The notes beneath the pieces were generated by a model. That model was given only the letters and a program-made list of their open reading frames with translations, did not search any database and was not told the DNA's origin. A stretch of 64,000 nt of DNA from Ruminococcus sp. Lineage in GTDB: Bacteria > Bacillota > Clostridia > Oscillospirales > Ruminococcaceae. Each line of letters begins with the position of its first letter. The first letter of the stretch is position 1. Location: the NCBI GenBank assembly GCA_017543335.1, contig JAFYGE010000011.1, positions 62,001 to 126,000 on the forward strand, read 5' to 3'. The translations under genes were made by a program, and so were the position numbers. Of this stretch, positions 26,655-36,128 are shown one piece after another.

Positions 26655-27500
26655 ATGAATAACAACGCAAAAATCGATCTGTCTGACCAGATAAAATATA
26701 CTATTATCGACCAGAAAGTAACTATAATCGGCTATAAAGGCGAACCCGAATATATAGTCATTCCGGATACAATAGAGGGACATCCTGTAACTGAGATCAG
26801 AGATAATTCATTCTATAATTGCTCAACTTTAAAGCAGATACAACTCCCGGATACTCTGACACTTATCGGTCACCATTGCTTTTACGGCTGCACTTCACTT
26901 GAAGGTATCGACCTTCCGGAAAGTGTTTCAGAGATCGGCATGGGATGCTTTTGCAAATGCAGTAACCTTTCATATGTCGGACTGCCTTCAAAGCTTAAAG
27001 TTATCCCTGATTCCTGCTTCAGATATTGCAATTCACTAAAGAGTGCAGAACTGCCTGAAAGTATAGTTTCAATAGATAAGTTTGCATTTTCCTGCTGCAC
27101 CGACCTTGACTCGGTCACCCTTGACAGCTCTCTTGTTTCAATAGGTGACTACGCTTTCTTTATGTGCGATTCACTAAAAAATATATCAATTCCTGAGTCC
27201 GTTACCTGCTTCGGAAATGAGGCGATCGGGTATCATCCTGTCCCCTCAGGACATTCCGTGATAAGCGATCTTAAAATAACCTGCAACAAAGATTCTGCCG
27301 CTTACGACTACGCTCAAAGCAACGCTATCGAACTCTCCTACGGAACTGAATCGCCAGCCGCTCTTGATTCACTCAACAACTGTAAACTGCCGATAGATGT
27401 TCCGGACTTTTTCTTCTGGAGCGGTCTGATTTTACTGACAGCCGCTCTTATTTCAGTTTTCATCAGTCAGAGAAAAAAGAAAAAACGCAGTCGCTTCTGA
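26655..27500 (+). CDS. Leucine-rich repeat (BspA/LRR_5 type) protein with C-terminal membrane anchor
   Basis: 281 residues. Residues about 30-200 hold six or seven repeats of the BspA kind (for example YNCSTLKQIQLPDTLTLIG, YGCTSLEGIDLPESVSEIG), each 23 residues with a conserved Cys-Ser/Thr. A hydrophobic helix (about 254-271) followed by RKKKKRSRF anchors the C-terminus. I see no signal peptide, so either the repeats stay in the cytoplasm (tail-anchored) or export is by another path. The start follows ACGGAGG. Function unknown; such repeats usually bind proteins. Confidence 0.85.
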   Translation: MNNNAKIDLSDQIKYTIIDQKVTIIGYKGEPEYIVIPDTIEGHPVTEIRDNSFYNCSTLKQIQLPDTLTLIGHHCFYGCTSLEGIDLPESVSEIGMGCFCKCSNLSYVGLPSKLKVIPDSCFRYCNSLKSAELPESIVSIDKFAFSCCTDLDSVTLDSSLVSIGDYAFFMCDSLKNISIPESVTCFGNEAIGYHPVPSGHSVISDLKITCNKDSAAYDYAQSNAIELSYGTESPAALDSLNNCKLPIDVPDFFFWSGLILLTAALISVFISQRKKKKRSRF

Positions 27501-27559
27501 CCAAATATTGCACATATATAATGTGTAATACCATTTTTAGTTTTTTTTCACTAAAACTA

Positions 27560-27588
27560 TTGATTTTTTTTAGGAATCATGATATTAT
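27560..27588 (+). promoter_or_regulatory. Promoter of the GH26 mannanase gene
   Basis: TTGATT, 17 bases, TATTAT. The predicted transcript begins near 27595, leaving a leader of about 100 bases that contains the inverted repeat at 27608-27651. Confidence 0.55.
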
Positions 27589-27607
27589 TAAGCTAATAGC
27601 TTTACAT

Positions 27608-27651
27608 AAAGTGAAATTTCGCCCTCTCAACTTAAATGATAATTTCACTTT
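27608..27651 (+). repeat. 11-base inverted repeat in the GH26 leader
   Basis: AAAGTGAAATT at 27608-27618 and AATTTCACTTT at 27641-27651 are perfectly complementary, separated by 22 bases. It lies just after the predicted transcription start, so it could be a repressor site or an mRNA hairpin. Confidence 0.65.
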
Positions 27652-27692
27652 CCGATTTAAGTAACATAATTTAATTCAAGGAGGAGTTTAAC

Positions 27693-29552
27693 TTGAAAAA
27701 AACACTGCTAAGATCATCTGCTGGTATGGCACTTGCCACAGTTATTGCAGCAGCAAGTATTTCATTCGCACCGCAGGCACCGGTTTCTTCTGCCGTTTCC
27801 GACAACGTCCAGAAATACGAATTTGAGGACGGCTCCACAAACGGCGGCAAAATATACAGCAACGGTCTTGACGGCTTTGACAAAAAAAAAGATTTGCCGG
27901 AAGATACTGACTTGTCCGGATTTTCAGGAAAAGGCTTCGCTTACCTCGATCAGAAAAACACTACTTTAAGTATCGAGGTCGATGTACCGGAAGACGGTCT
28001 TTATGAGCTGGCTATCAGCTATTGCGAACCAACTGATCCGAATAAAAAAGTCCAGTATCTCAACATCAACGGCTCAAATCAGGGTGAAGTAACATTCCCG
28101 TATAACAAGGAATTCTCCGAAACATCAGGCGGTGTCATCAATCTCAGAAAAGGCAAAAATACTATCGAACTCAAAGCCTATTGGGGTTACACCTTCTTCG
28201 ATTATCTGACCATTAGACCGGCTGATGAGAAAATAAAAAATCTTTCACCTACAAGTTCACTTTCAAATCCAAACGCTTCTACATCTGCAAAACGACTCTA
28301 TAATTACCTCTGCGACCAGTACGGCAATCACATTATTGCCGGTCAGCAGGAGTACTGCGGAGAGCATAACTACAATATAAATGCTGACCCCAACTGTAAA
28401 AATTATATTGTCGACAATGAGGCAGAATTTACATATATAAAAGAAAAAACCGGTAAACAGCCTGCTATCAGAGGTATCGACCTTCTCGCTTATAATTCCA
28501 CGTCTACATGGCGTGACCACGCTCCGGAAAGAGCTATCCAGTGGGTAAACGAGTATAAAGGTATCGCTACTCTCACATGGCACTGGAACGTTCCATGCGA
28601 AAAAGGAAGTTCCAAAACCGCTTTCTATGTTGAATCTACCGGAAATACTCCTTTTACCACTTTCAGTATCACCAATGCTCTTGAAGAAGATACTTGGGAA
28701 CATGAACTTATAATGGCTGATATAAAAGTCATTGCCGAAGAGCTGAAAAAGCTCAAGGATGCCGATGTTCCTGTACTCTGGAGACCTCTTCATGAAGCTG
28801 AGGGAGGCTGGTTCTGGTGGGGAGCTGAAGGTCCTGAGGCTTGCAAGAAGCTCTATAGATTCCTTTACGACCAGCTCACAAACGAATACGGTCTGGATAA
28901 CCTTATCTGGGTCTGGACAGGCTATACTTCACCTGTTTCAGCTCAATGGTATCCGGGCGATGACGTTGTAGATATAGTCGGCTATGATAAGTATAATGCC
29001 GCTGACGGTCTGCCGAATCTCAGCTCTATTGCCTCAACATTCTACAGCCTCGTAAAAGGTACTGACGGACAGAAAATGGTTGCAATGTCCGAAAACGACT
29101 CTATCCCTTCTCTCGAAAATCTCGTCAATGACAGAGCCGCATGGCTTTATTTCTGTCCTTGGTATATGAACTACCTCACAAGTGAACAGAACAATCCTGT
29201 TGAGAATCTCATAGAGATATATAACAGTGATTACTGCATAACACTTGACGAACTGCCTGACCTCAAAAAATATGAGGTAAGTGTAAATCCAACAATTATC
29301 CCTACCGAAAACGATAAGTTCCTGCTCGGAGATGCCAATTGCAGCGGCGAGGTTAAAATGAATGACGCTGTCCTTGTCATGCAGGCTATAGCTAATGCGG
29401 ACGCTTACGGCGTAGGTGGTACTGACAAAAATTGCCTTACAAAACAAGGTGAAGATAATGCTGATGTCTACGAAAGAGGCACCAGCGGTCTTACAAATTT
29501 CGATGCTTTACAGATACAAAAGTATCTGATCGGCAAAATAACAAGTTTTTAA
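27693..29552 (+). CDS. Secreted GH26 beta-mannanase with N-terminal CBM35-like and C-terminal dockerin domains
   Basis: 619 residues, TTG start after AAGGAGG. A signal peptide (1-34) is followed by a CBM35-like domain (about 40-175, YEFEDGSTNGG...FFDYLTIRP), a GH26 catalytic domain (about 190-515) and a dockerin (about 544-615). The acid/base Glu is E368 in WRPLHEAEGGWFWWG and the nucleophile is E467 in MSENDS, both at the expected places for retaining beta-mannanases. The dockerin's first repeat is GDANCSGEVKMNDAVLVMQ. It would be displayed on a cellulosome scaffold and cut mannan or glucomannan; the exact substrate is inferred from the family. The GH9 gene follows after 62 bases. Confidence 0.93.
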   Translation: MKKTLLRSSAGMALATVIAAASISFAPQAPVSSAVSDNVQKYEFEDGSTNGGKIYSNGLDGFDKKKDLPEDTDLSGFSGKGFAYLDQKNTTLSIEVDVPEDGLYELAISYCEPTDPNKKVQYLNINGSNQGEVTFPYNKEFSETSGGVINLRKGKNTIELKAYWGYTFFDYLTIRPADEKIKNLSPTSSLSNPNASTSAKRLYNYLCDQYGNHIIAGQQEYCGEHNYNINADPNCKNYIVDNEAEFTYIKEKTGKQPAIRGIDLLAYNSTSTWRDHAPERAIQWVNEYKGIATLTWHWNVPCEKGSSKTAFYVESTGNTPFTTFSITNALEEDTWEHELIMADIKVIAEELKKLKDADVPVLWRPLHEAEGGWFWWGAEGPEACKKLYRFLYDQLTNEYGLDNLIWVWTGYTSPVSAQWYPGDDVVDIVGYDKYNAADGLPNLSSIASTFYSLVKGTDGQKMVAMSENDSIPSLENLVNDRAAWLYFCPWYMNYLTSEQNNPVENLIEIYNSDYCITLDELPDLKKYEVSVNPTIIPTENDKFLLGDANCSGEVKMNDAVLVMQAIANADAYGVGGTDKNCLTKQGEDNADVYERGTSGLTNFDALQIQKYLIGKITSF

Positions 29553-29614
29553 TAACGACTGACTGTCTTTGTACAGCGTTGCCAAAACATATTTTTTCAG
29601 GAGGATGATACATA

Positions 29615-32239
29615 ATGAAGTTTTACAAACGCATGACCGCCGGAGCATTGGCGGCTCTATCTCTCGCACTGCCGAGCTCCTCTTTTTCCTTTGTAACAGC
29701 AGAGGAAGAAGAAGAACCGGTGTTCTCGGCACCAATCAGCGAGATCGTTCAGGACTCAGGTCTTGACATCGACTATGCTCGTTCACTCCAGTATTCGCTC
29801 TATTTCTACGACGCAAATATGTGCGGAGATACCGCAGAACGTGACTCGCTTCTCTCTTGGCGTGGAGACTGCCATACTTACGATGCTCACGTTCCTATGA
29901 TCGAATGGGACGGTGTTACCACTCCTTCAAGCAAGGGCGGTACAAACCTTTCTCCGGAATTCATGGAGAAATATAAAGACGTTCTCGACCCGGACGGCGA
30001 CGGCACTATCGACGTTTCAGGCGGATTCCATGATGCCGGCGACCACGTTGAATTCGGTATGCCTGAAAACTATACTGCTGCAACTCTCGGCTGGGGTTAT
30101 TACGAGTACCGTGATGTGTATAAGAAGCTCGAACAGGATTCTCATATCGAGACTATTCTCCGCCACTTCAATGACTACCTCATGAAGTGTACTTTCCGTG
30201 ATAAGGACGGTACTGTTATCGCTCACTGCTATCAGGTCGGAGAAGGTCACATCGACCACTCTATCTGGAATACCCCTGAAGTAGATACTATGGCTCGTCC
30301 TGCTTACTTCCTTACAGCAGAAAAGCCTCAGACTGATTACGTTGTATCAGCTTGTGCATCACTTGCTATCAACTACCTCAACTTCAAGGACACCGATGCT
30401 GAGTACGCTGCAAAATCACTTGATTACGCAAAGGCACTCTGGAAGTTCGCAAACGATAATCCTAAGGAGCTTTCAGACAATGCTGACGGTCCAAGTGAAT
30501 TCTACCGCTCAAATCATTGGGAAGACGATTACTGCTGGGCTGCTGCATGGATGTATCTCGCAACAGGTGACGCTTCTGTCTTTGATGACGGTGCATATAA
30601 GTACTTCGATTATTATGCTCCTTCCGGCTGGGCATACTGCTGGAACGATATGTGGTCAGGTGCTGCACTCCTTTGGGCTGTTATAAATGAACAGCACCCG
30701 GAGCTCGATATGGTAAATCAGATAAGAAAAGCTCAGGGCAAGAATCAGTACGTATTCAAGGACTTCTGGGATAACGACTGCCTCGGCAAGTGCCTCAGCA
30801 CATGGAAGGCTCTTGAAACTCCTCAGGGATTTGCTTTCCTCCAGGTATGGGGCAGCTGCCGTTACAATACTGCTATGCAGCTGATATGCCTGCTCTATGA
30901 TAAGTACCACAACGACGGTAAACCTTCAGAGTGGAGCGAATGGGCTAAGAAGCAGATGGACTATGTCCTCGGTAAAAACGATATAACTTTCAAAGAAATA
31001 CCAAAGTTCTCTGTACTTGCCGGTAAAAACGGTACTCATGGTCCAAGATCATTCGTTGTAGGTTACAACGATACATCCGTAAAGAATCCTCACCACCGTG
31101 CTGCTTCAGGTCTTCTCATGGCTGAAGATCCTCGTGAGCAGAGACATATCCTCTGGGGAGCTCTCGCTGGCGGTCCTGACGGTAAAGATCAGCACGATGA
31201 TGCTACTAAGGACTGGACCGAAAACGAAGTAACTATCGACTACAACGCTTGTCTCCCAGGTGCTTCCGCAGGTCTCTACGCTATTTACGGAACAGAAGAT
31301 ATGGCTATCACTCCTAACTTCCCACCAGAGGATGAGAAGCGTGCATACGGCAACAATTCCGACGGTAAAGGCGGCGGTTACTGGGTAGAAGCTATCGGTC
31401 TTGATAACCGCAACGATGACGGCACAGGTGCTGTTGAGATCTCTATGAAGGTCCTTTCAGGCGAATCATCACCTGCAAAGAATATCACTGTAAGATATTT
31501 CATCAATACATCTGAGATACTCGATCCAACTATCGTTGACGCAAAGAAGCTCTACGATCAGTCAGAAATGGAAATCGAGGGTGCTACAGCAACTGTAAGC
31601 GGCATCCAGAAGTACAAGGACATGAAGGATGTCTACTATGTTGAAGTTTCATGGGATGGCTGCAATATCGTCAACTCAGGTAAAAAGAGCCAGTTCTCCG
31701 TTGGTTTCTACGGTAAGGGCTATACAGATAACGAAACACATAAATATATTGTCTATAATTGGGAGCCGGAAAATGACTGGAGCTTTAAGGATCTGAAGCT
31801 CGGTAAGAAAACAGACTTCTTCGCTGTTGATGATCCGCCGGAGGTTCGTACAGAAAACATCTGCGTTTATGCTGACGGCGTTCTCGTAGGAGGTACTGAG
31901 CCAGACGGAACAACTCCTGTAAAGGAAGAACCTACAGAGCCTACAACTAAGACTGATCCTACAACAAAGCCTACTAAGCCAACTGAGGGTAAAAATTTAC
32001 TCTACGGCGACGCAAACTGCAGCGGCGAAGTAAAGATGAACGATGCTGTTCTCGTTATGCAGGTACTCGCAAATCAGGACGCTTTCGATGTAGGCGGTAC
32101 TGATGATTCTGCTATCACTGAAGACGGAAGAGTCAACGCTGACTGCTATGATCCGGGTTCAGACCTTACAAATAAGGATGCTCTTGCTATTCAGATGATG
32201 CTTCTGAAAACAGCTGTACTTCCGATCTACGTCAACTAA
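29615..32239 (+). CDS. Secreted GH9 cellulase with CBM3-like and dockerin domains
   Basis: 874 residues. A signal peptide (1-29) leads to the GH9 barrel (about 45-565). The catalytic Asp pair is D140/D143 in GGFHDAGDHVEFG, the HHR motif is at 493-495, and the general acid is E538 in TENEVTIDYNA. A beta-sandwich at about 585-735 (ITVRYFINTSEI, YYVEVSWDG, EPENDWSFKDL) matches the CBM3c type that helps GH9 enzymes act processively. A Pro/Thr linker (about 765-792) precedes the dockerin (about 797-866) whose first repeat, GDANCSGEVKMNDAVLVMQ, is the same as in the GH26 protein. GGAGG site before the ATG. Probably co-transcribed with GH26. Confidence 0.95.
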   Translation: MKFYKRMTAGALAALSLALPSSSFSFVTAEEEEEPVFSAPISEIVQDSGLDIDYARSLQYSLYFYDANMCGDTAERDSLLSWRGDCHTYDAHVPMIEWDGVTTPSSKGGTNLSPEFMEKYKDVLDPDGDGTIDVSGGFHDAGDHVEFGMPENYTAATLGWGYYEYRDVYKKLEQDSHIETILRHFNDYLMKCTFRDKDGTVIAHCYQVGEGHIDHSIWNTPEVDTMARPAYFLTAEKPQTDYVVSACASLAINYLNFKDTDAEYAAKSLDYAKALWKFANDNPKELSDNADGPSEFYRSNHWEDDYCWAAAWMYLATGDASVFDDGAYKYFDYYAPSGWAYCWNDMWSGAALLWAVINEQHPELDMVNQIRKAQGKNQYVFKDFWDNDCLGKCLSTWKALETPQGFAFLQVWGSCRYNTAMQLICLLYDKYHNDGKPSEWSEWAKKQMDYVLGKNDITFKEIPKFSVLAGKNGTHGPRSFVVGYNDTSVKNPHHRAASGLLMAEDPREQRHILWGALAGGPDGKDQHDDATKDWTENEVTIDYNACLPGASAGLYAIYGTEDMAITPNFPPEDEKRAYGNNSDGKGGGYWVEAIGLDNRNDDGTGAVEISMKVLSGESSPAKNITVRYFINTSEILDPTIVDAKKLYDQSEMEIEGATATVSGIQKYKDMKDVYYVEVSWDGCNIVNSGKKSQFSVGFYGKGYTDNETHKYIVYNWEPENDWSFKDLKLGKKTDFFAVDDPPEVRTENICVYADGVLVGGTEPDGTTPVKEEPTEPTTKTDPTTKPTKPTEGKNLLYGDANCSGEVKMNDAVLVMQVLANQDAFDVGGTDDSAITEDGRVNADCYDPGSDLTNKDALAIQMMLLKTAVLPIYVN

Positions 32240-32246
32240 TAATTTC

Positions 32247-32286
32247 AAAAGGACTTTCGCAGCAATGCGGAAGTCCTTTTTTCTTT
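32247..32286 (+). terminator. Terminator behind the GH26-GH9 pair
   Basis: AAAAGGACTTtCGCA, GCAA loop, TGCGgAAGTCCTTTTTT: a long stem with a T-run 8 bases after the GH9 stop. Confidence 0.9.
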
Positions 32287-32319
32287 CACTGAACTATCAT
32301 TATTCTCAGAATTTACTTG

Positions 32320-32348
32320 TTGTTTTTTTGTCAGCTGTATGTTATAAT
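32320..32348 (+). promoter_or_regulatory. Promoter of ftsH
   Basis: TTGTTT, 17 bases, TATAAT, ending 31 bases before the ftsH ATG. Confidence 0.65.
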
Positions 32349-32379
32349 CAGCTCATCAGCAAAAGGAGATGATTTTTCA

Positions 32380-34224
32380 ATGAATGAAAAAAATAACAAT
32401 AATAAAAAAAATTATCTGATCTTCGCTGTCATAGCACTGATACTTATGCTGTTGTACAACTCTTTCGTGATACCGTCCGTAAAAAATAAAAGGATAAAAG
32501 ATACTAACTACAGCTTTTTTCTGGAACAGATAGATAATGGTAATGTTTCTCAGGTACAGATAAAAGAAAATGAGATAATTTATAATCTGAAAGATGTAAA
32601 TGGCTCGAAAAAGCTCTGTTCGACCGCAAAAATAAATGATCCAGAGCTAATTTCAAGACTTTACAACAAGGGTGATATAGACTTTACAGGAAGTATCAGA
32701 ACTGAAAATCCTGTCGCTGAATTTATAGTCTCGTGGATACTGCCGCTCATTTTTATGATAGTGCTCTGGAATTTCATTATTAAAGGCATGGGAAAACGTA
32801 TAGGCGGACTCGGAAACGCAATGTCGTTCGGAAAAAGCAATGCTAAAATTTACGTCAAGGCTCAGACCGGTACTACCTTTGAAGATGTTGCCGGTCAGGA
32901 TGAGGCAAAAGAAGCTCTTGAAGAAATAGTTGATTTTCTGCATGATCCTCAAAAATATGCCGAAATCGGAGCAAACCTGCCTAAAGGTGCTTTGCTTGTA
33001 GGACCTCCCGGAACAGGCAAAACTTTACTCGCCAAAGCTGTCGCAGGTGAGGCTGATGTCCCCTTCTTTTCAATATCAGGATCTGAGTTTGTTGAAATGT
33101 TCGTAGGTATGGGTGCAGCTAAAGTACGTGACCTTTTTAAACAAGCTAATGAAAAAGCTCCGTGCATCGTTTTTATTGATGAGATAGACACTGTCGGCAA
33201 GAAACGTGACGGTCAGCCAAGCGGTAACGATGAACGTGAACAGACTCTCAACCAGCTTCTAACTGAAATGGACGGTTTCGACGGCAAAAAAGGTGTGGTC
33301 ATACTTGCTGCGACCAATCGTCCGGACTCGCTTGACCCTGCACTTCTCCGTCCGGGAAGATTCGACAGACGTATACCGGCTGAACTTCCCGACCTTGCAG
33401 GTCGTATAGCGATACTCAAAGTTCACGCAAAAAAGATAAAAACCGAACCAGATATTGATTATAACGCAATTGCTCGTGCAACAGCCGGTGCTTCGGGAGC
33501 TGAACTCGCTAACATCATCAATGAATCTGCTCTGAGAGCTGTGAGAAACGGCAGAAAACTGGTCAGTCAATCAGATCTTGAAGAAAGTGTTGAGGTGGTA
33601 ATTGCCGGATATCAGCGTAAAAACGCTGTTATCTCCGCAAAGGAAAAGGAGATAATAGCTTATCACGAGATCGGTCATGCACTCGTTGCCGCTATGCAAA
33701 AGGATTCCGCTCCGGTACATAAAATTACTATCATCCCACGTACCTCAGGAGCTCTTGGCTACACCATGCAGGTCGATGAGGGAGAAAAATTCCTCATGAC
33801 CAAAGAAGAGGCACTTGCACGAATCGCTGTACTTACCGGCGGCCGCTCAGCTGAGGAGCTCGTTTTCAATACCTGCACAAGCGGTGCTTCAAACGACATT
33901 GAAAAGGCTACTCAGTTGGCAAGAGCTATGGTCACAAGATACGGTATGAGCTCAGAGCTCGATATGATAGCACTTGAAACGGTCAACAATAAATACCTCA
34001 GCGGAGATACCTCCCTCACCTGTTCACCTGAAACTGCTGCCAGAATCGATAATGAAGTAAACAATATTATCCGTAAAGCTCATATTAAGGCTGGAAAGAT
34101 ACTCTCTGAAAACTCCGGCAAACTTCACGAACTCGCTCACTTCCTGCTCGAAAAAGAAACTATCACAGGTGAAGAGTTCATGAGCATCCTAAAATCTGAT
34201 AGCAATACTATCACGCAACACTAA
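32380..34224 (+). CDS. ftsH: ATP-dependent zinc metalloprotease FtsH
   Basis: 614 residues from [12 protein letters not shown] membrane-bound AAA protease that degrades misfolded membrane and regulatory proteins. Two membrane helices (about 11-31 and 112-134) flank a short external domain. The AAA module has Walker A GPPGTGKT at 208-215, Walker B IVFIDEID, and the second region of homology [21 protein letters not shown]. The zinc site is HEIGH near residue 430. An in-frame upstream stretch of 21 codons contains the promoter and ribosome site and is not coding. The C-terminus is shorter than in E. coli and ends NTITQH. Confidence 0.96.
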   Translation: MNEKNNNNKKNYLIFAVIALILMLLYNSFVIPSVKNKRIKDTNYSFFLEQIDNGNVSQVQIKENEIIYNLKDVNGSKKLCSTAKINDPELISRLYNKGDIDFTGSIRTENPVAEFIVSWILPLIFMIVLWNFIIKGMGKRIGGLGNAMSFGKSNAKIYVKAQTGTTFEDVAGQDEAKEALEEIVDFLHDPQKYAEIGANLPKGALLVGPPGTGKTLLAKAVAGEADVPFFSISGSEFVEMFVGMGAAKVRDLFKQANEKAPCIVFIDEIDTVGKKRDGQPSGNDEREQTLNQLLTEMDGFDGKKGVVILAATNRPDSLDPALLRPGRFDRRIPAELPDLAGRIAILKVHAKKIKTEPDIDYNAIARATAGASGAELANIINESALRAVRNGRKLVSQSDLEESVEVVIAGYQRKNAVISAKEKEIIAYHEIGHALVAAMQKDSAPVHKITIIPRTSGALGYTMQVDEGEKFLMTKEEALARIAVLTGGRSAEELVFNTCTSGASNDIEKATQLARAMVTRYGMSSELDMIALETVNNKYLSGDTSLTCSPETAARIDNEVNNIIRKAHIKAGKILSENSGKLHELAHFLLEKETITGEEFMSILKSDSNTITQH

Positions 34225-34227
34225 CTT

Positions 34228-34268
34228 GTCCCCCCCAGTTTTACTCTATATAAGTAAGACTGGGGATA
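34228..34268 (+). terminator. Hairpin behind ftsH
   Basis: CCCCAGTtTTACT / AGTAAgACTGGGG stem right after the ftsH stop. The T-run is interrupted (ATATAATTT), so termination may be incomplete. Confidence 0.6.
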
Positions 34269-34371
34269 TAATTTACTTATAACCAACTCATAATATCAAT
34301 TTTTTCCACTATATTTAATATTTTTATAGCTATATAGTCCAAATTATCACCTGTTGCACATAGTAAATCCC

Positions 34372-34400
34372 TTGATTTATCACATAAAATATGTTATAAT
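34372..34400 (+). promoter_or_regulatory. Promoter of mtnN
   Basis: TTGATT, 17 bases, TATAAT, ending 33 bases before the mtnN start codon. Confidence 0.75.
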
Positions 34401-34433
34401 TAATTATAAAATTGTTCAGGAGTGATATAAATA

Positions 34434-35111
34434 ATGAAGACAATAGTAATAATTGGTGCAATGCCGTCAGAACTTGTAGATATAAGAAAAACTCTCGGTG
34501 AAGCTGAGATCAAAAAATTCTCAGGTTTTGATTTCTACATCAACAACTACAAAGGAAATACTCTTATCAATGCTTGCTGCGGTATAGCAAAGGTAAATGC
34601 TGCACTTTGTGCCCAGGCTGCAATTGATAATTTCCACCCGGACTTTATTATTAATGCCGGTATCGCAGGCGGAATGAATTCGGCTGTCAAAGTTTGTGAT
34701 ATCGTAATTTCTAATGAAGTTCTTCCTCATGACCTCGATCTCCATTTCCTCAAGGATTACCCACCTTACTGCGGTATCTTCAAGGCAGATAAGAATCTTA
34801 TGGATACTGCTGAAAAAGTATGCTCAGAATTCGGAGTAAAGAGCTTCATAGGAAGGATCGTTTCAGGTGAAGCATTCATTTCAAGCACAGAAGTGAAAAA
34901 CGACATCCAGAAACGTTTCGATCCATACGCTGTTGATATGGAAAGTGCTGCTATCGGTCATTGCTGCTTCCTGAATGATATGCCTTATGTCAGCGTAAGA
35001 TGTATTTCAGATAACGCTGATGATGAAGGTGCTATGTCTTTTGATGAATTTGAAAAAATTGCAGCAAAACGTGTTGCTGAGATTGTACTCAGGATGACTG
35101 AGCTGCTCTAA
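34434..35111 (+). CDS. mtnN: 5'-methylthioadenosine/S-adenosylhomocysteine nucleosidase
   Basis: 225 residues. Splits adenine from methylthioadenosine and S-adenosylhomocysteine, clearing the products of SAM-dependent reactions. Family segments: IIGAMPSELVDIR at the start, CCGIAKVNAA, FIINAGIAGGM, the ribose-binding VDMESAAIGH with the key Glu, and the catalytic Asp in RCISDNADDEGAMSF. It starts after AGGAGTGA. The next gene, a secreted dockerin protein, begins only 14 bases later. Confidence 0.94.
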   Translation: MKTIVIIGAMPSELVDIRKTLGEAEIKKFSGFDFYINNYKGNTLINACCGIAKVNAALCAQAAIDNFHPDFIINAGIAGGMNSAVKVCDIVISNEVLPHDLDLHFLKDYPPYCGIFKADKNLMDTAEKVCSEFGVKSFIGRIVSGEAFISSTEVKNDIQKRFDPYAVDMESAAIGHCCFLNDMPYVSVRCISDNADDEGAMSFDEFEKIAAKRVAEIVLRMTELL

Positions 35112-35125
35112 AAGGAGTAATTTCT

Positions 35126-36034
35126 ATGAAAAAAATCTCTGCTGCTATTTTAGCAGTTTCTCTTGCTGTTTCATCAGCAGCTGCATTAACTTCATCCGCC
35201 GAAAGTGACGACTCCTATTCCCCTGGTTTTTACTTCAAAGCACAGCCAAGTGAGGACTTCCAGATACTCCACTCCGGACGTGCTTACCTCGATACTTCAA
35301 ACGCTAAATCCGATAATCCGACCCTTAATGTCAACGCCTATATTACTGACGAAAAAGAACTTGTAGGCGGATTTGTAGCTAAATGGTCCGGCTCTGAGGG
35401 CGTAACACTCGATAATCTTAAATCTCCTAAGGACGTATACGGAGTTCTTCCATATACTCCGGATGAAGAATATTACGATATTTCTCTCGCCTGTGACACA
35501 GAAAAAGGCTTTATATCAGTCAATTACCCAAATATGATGATATTCCCGGATCAGCCTGATAAAAAATATGCATTTGCTCTAACCGGTGAAAAATCAGATG
35601 ACTATCCATTTGCTATCTTTGATGCTTCATTAGAAAAGTCAGCGGACCCAGGAGTTTATTCGATCAACTTCCATGCAAATGGGTCCGGTGACAGATGCAA
35701 TATCATCTATAAACCAAGTGCAAAAGAAATTATAGATTTTGTCCCAACCGGAGACCTCATACCAAGTCTGTATATAAATGTTTCTGACAGAGCTCTGGGT
35801 GACGTTAACGGAGATGGAGATGTTGACGGCTCAGATTCAGCTTTAGCTCTTTATGCTTATGCACACGCAAATGTTGCTGACGATGTTGTTGATGAAGCTG
35901 GTATGATAGCTGGTGACGTCGACGGAAGCGGCGATGTTGACGGCTCAGATGCTTCACTCATTCTTGCATATTACGCTAATAAAGCTACAACAGAGCTATC
36001 ACTTGTTGATTTCATAGATACTATAGTTGAATAA
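35126..36034 (+). CDS. Secreted dockerin protein with an unrecognised N-terminal domain
   Basis: 302 residues: a signal peptide (1-26), a beta-rich domain of about 185 residues that I do not recognise, and a C-terminal dockerin (about 228-285) made of two very similar calcium loops, GDVNGDGDVDGSDSALALY and GDVDGSGDVDGSDASLILAYY. This dockerin differs from the GDANCSGEVKMND type in the GH26 and GH9 enzymes and should have a different cohesin partner. No glycosidase, esterase or lyase motif is visible in the N-terminal domain. AAAGGAG precedes the ATG. Confidence 0.85.
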   Translation: MKKISAAILAVSLAVSSAAALTSSAESDDSYSPGFYFKAQPSEDFQILHSGRAYLDTSNAKSDNPTLNVNAYITDEKELVGGFVAKWSGSEGVTLDNLKSPKDVYGVLPYTPDEEYYDISLACDTEKGFISVNYPNMMIFPDQPDKKYAFALTGEKSDDYPFAIFDASLEKSADPGVYSINFHANGSGDRCNIIYKPSAKEIIDFVPTGDLIPSLYINVSDRALGDVNGDGDVDGSDSALALYAYAHANVADDVVDEAGMIAGDVDGSGDVDGSDASLILAYYANKATTELSLVDFIDTIVE

Positions 36035-36039
36035 TATTT

Positions 36040-36073
36040 TAAAGCCAAAGCTAACCGCTTTGGCTTTTATTTG
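36040..36073 (+). terminator. Terminator behind the dockerin gene
   Basis: AAAGCCAAAGC, five-base loop, GCTTTGGCTTTTATTT: stem and T-run on the plus strand. Confidence 0.9.
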
Positions 36074-36077
36074 CAAT

Positions 36078-36113
36078 AAAAAACCACAGGCGATCAATAC
36101 CTGTGGTTTTATT
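36078..36113 (-). terminator. Convergent terminator for the Thr-rich lipoprotein gene
   Basis: AAAACCACAGG / CCTGTGGTTTTTT on the minus strand, 16 bases past the lipoprotein stop. With flanking A and T runs it can work in both directions. Confidence 0.85.
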
Positions 36114-36128
36114 CTTATATCTTAATTA

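Noticed and set aside
29569..29766. Small plus-strand frame before the GH9 gene
   Set aside because: It overlaps the GH9 signal peptide in another frame and lacks its own ribosome site.
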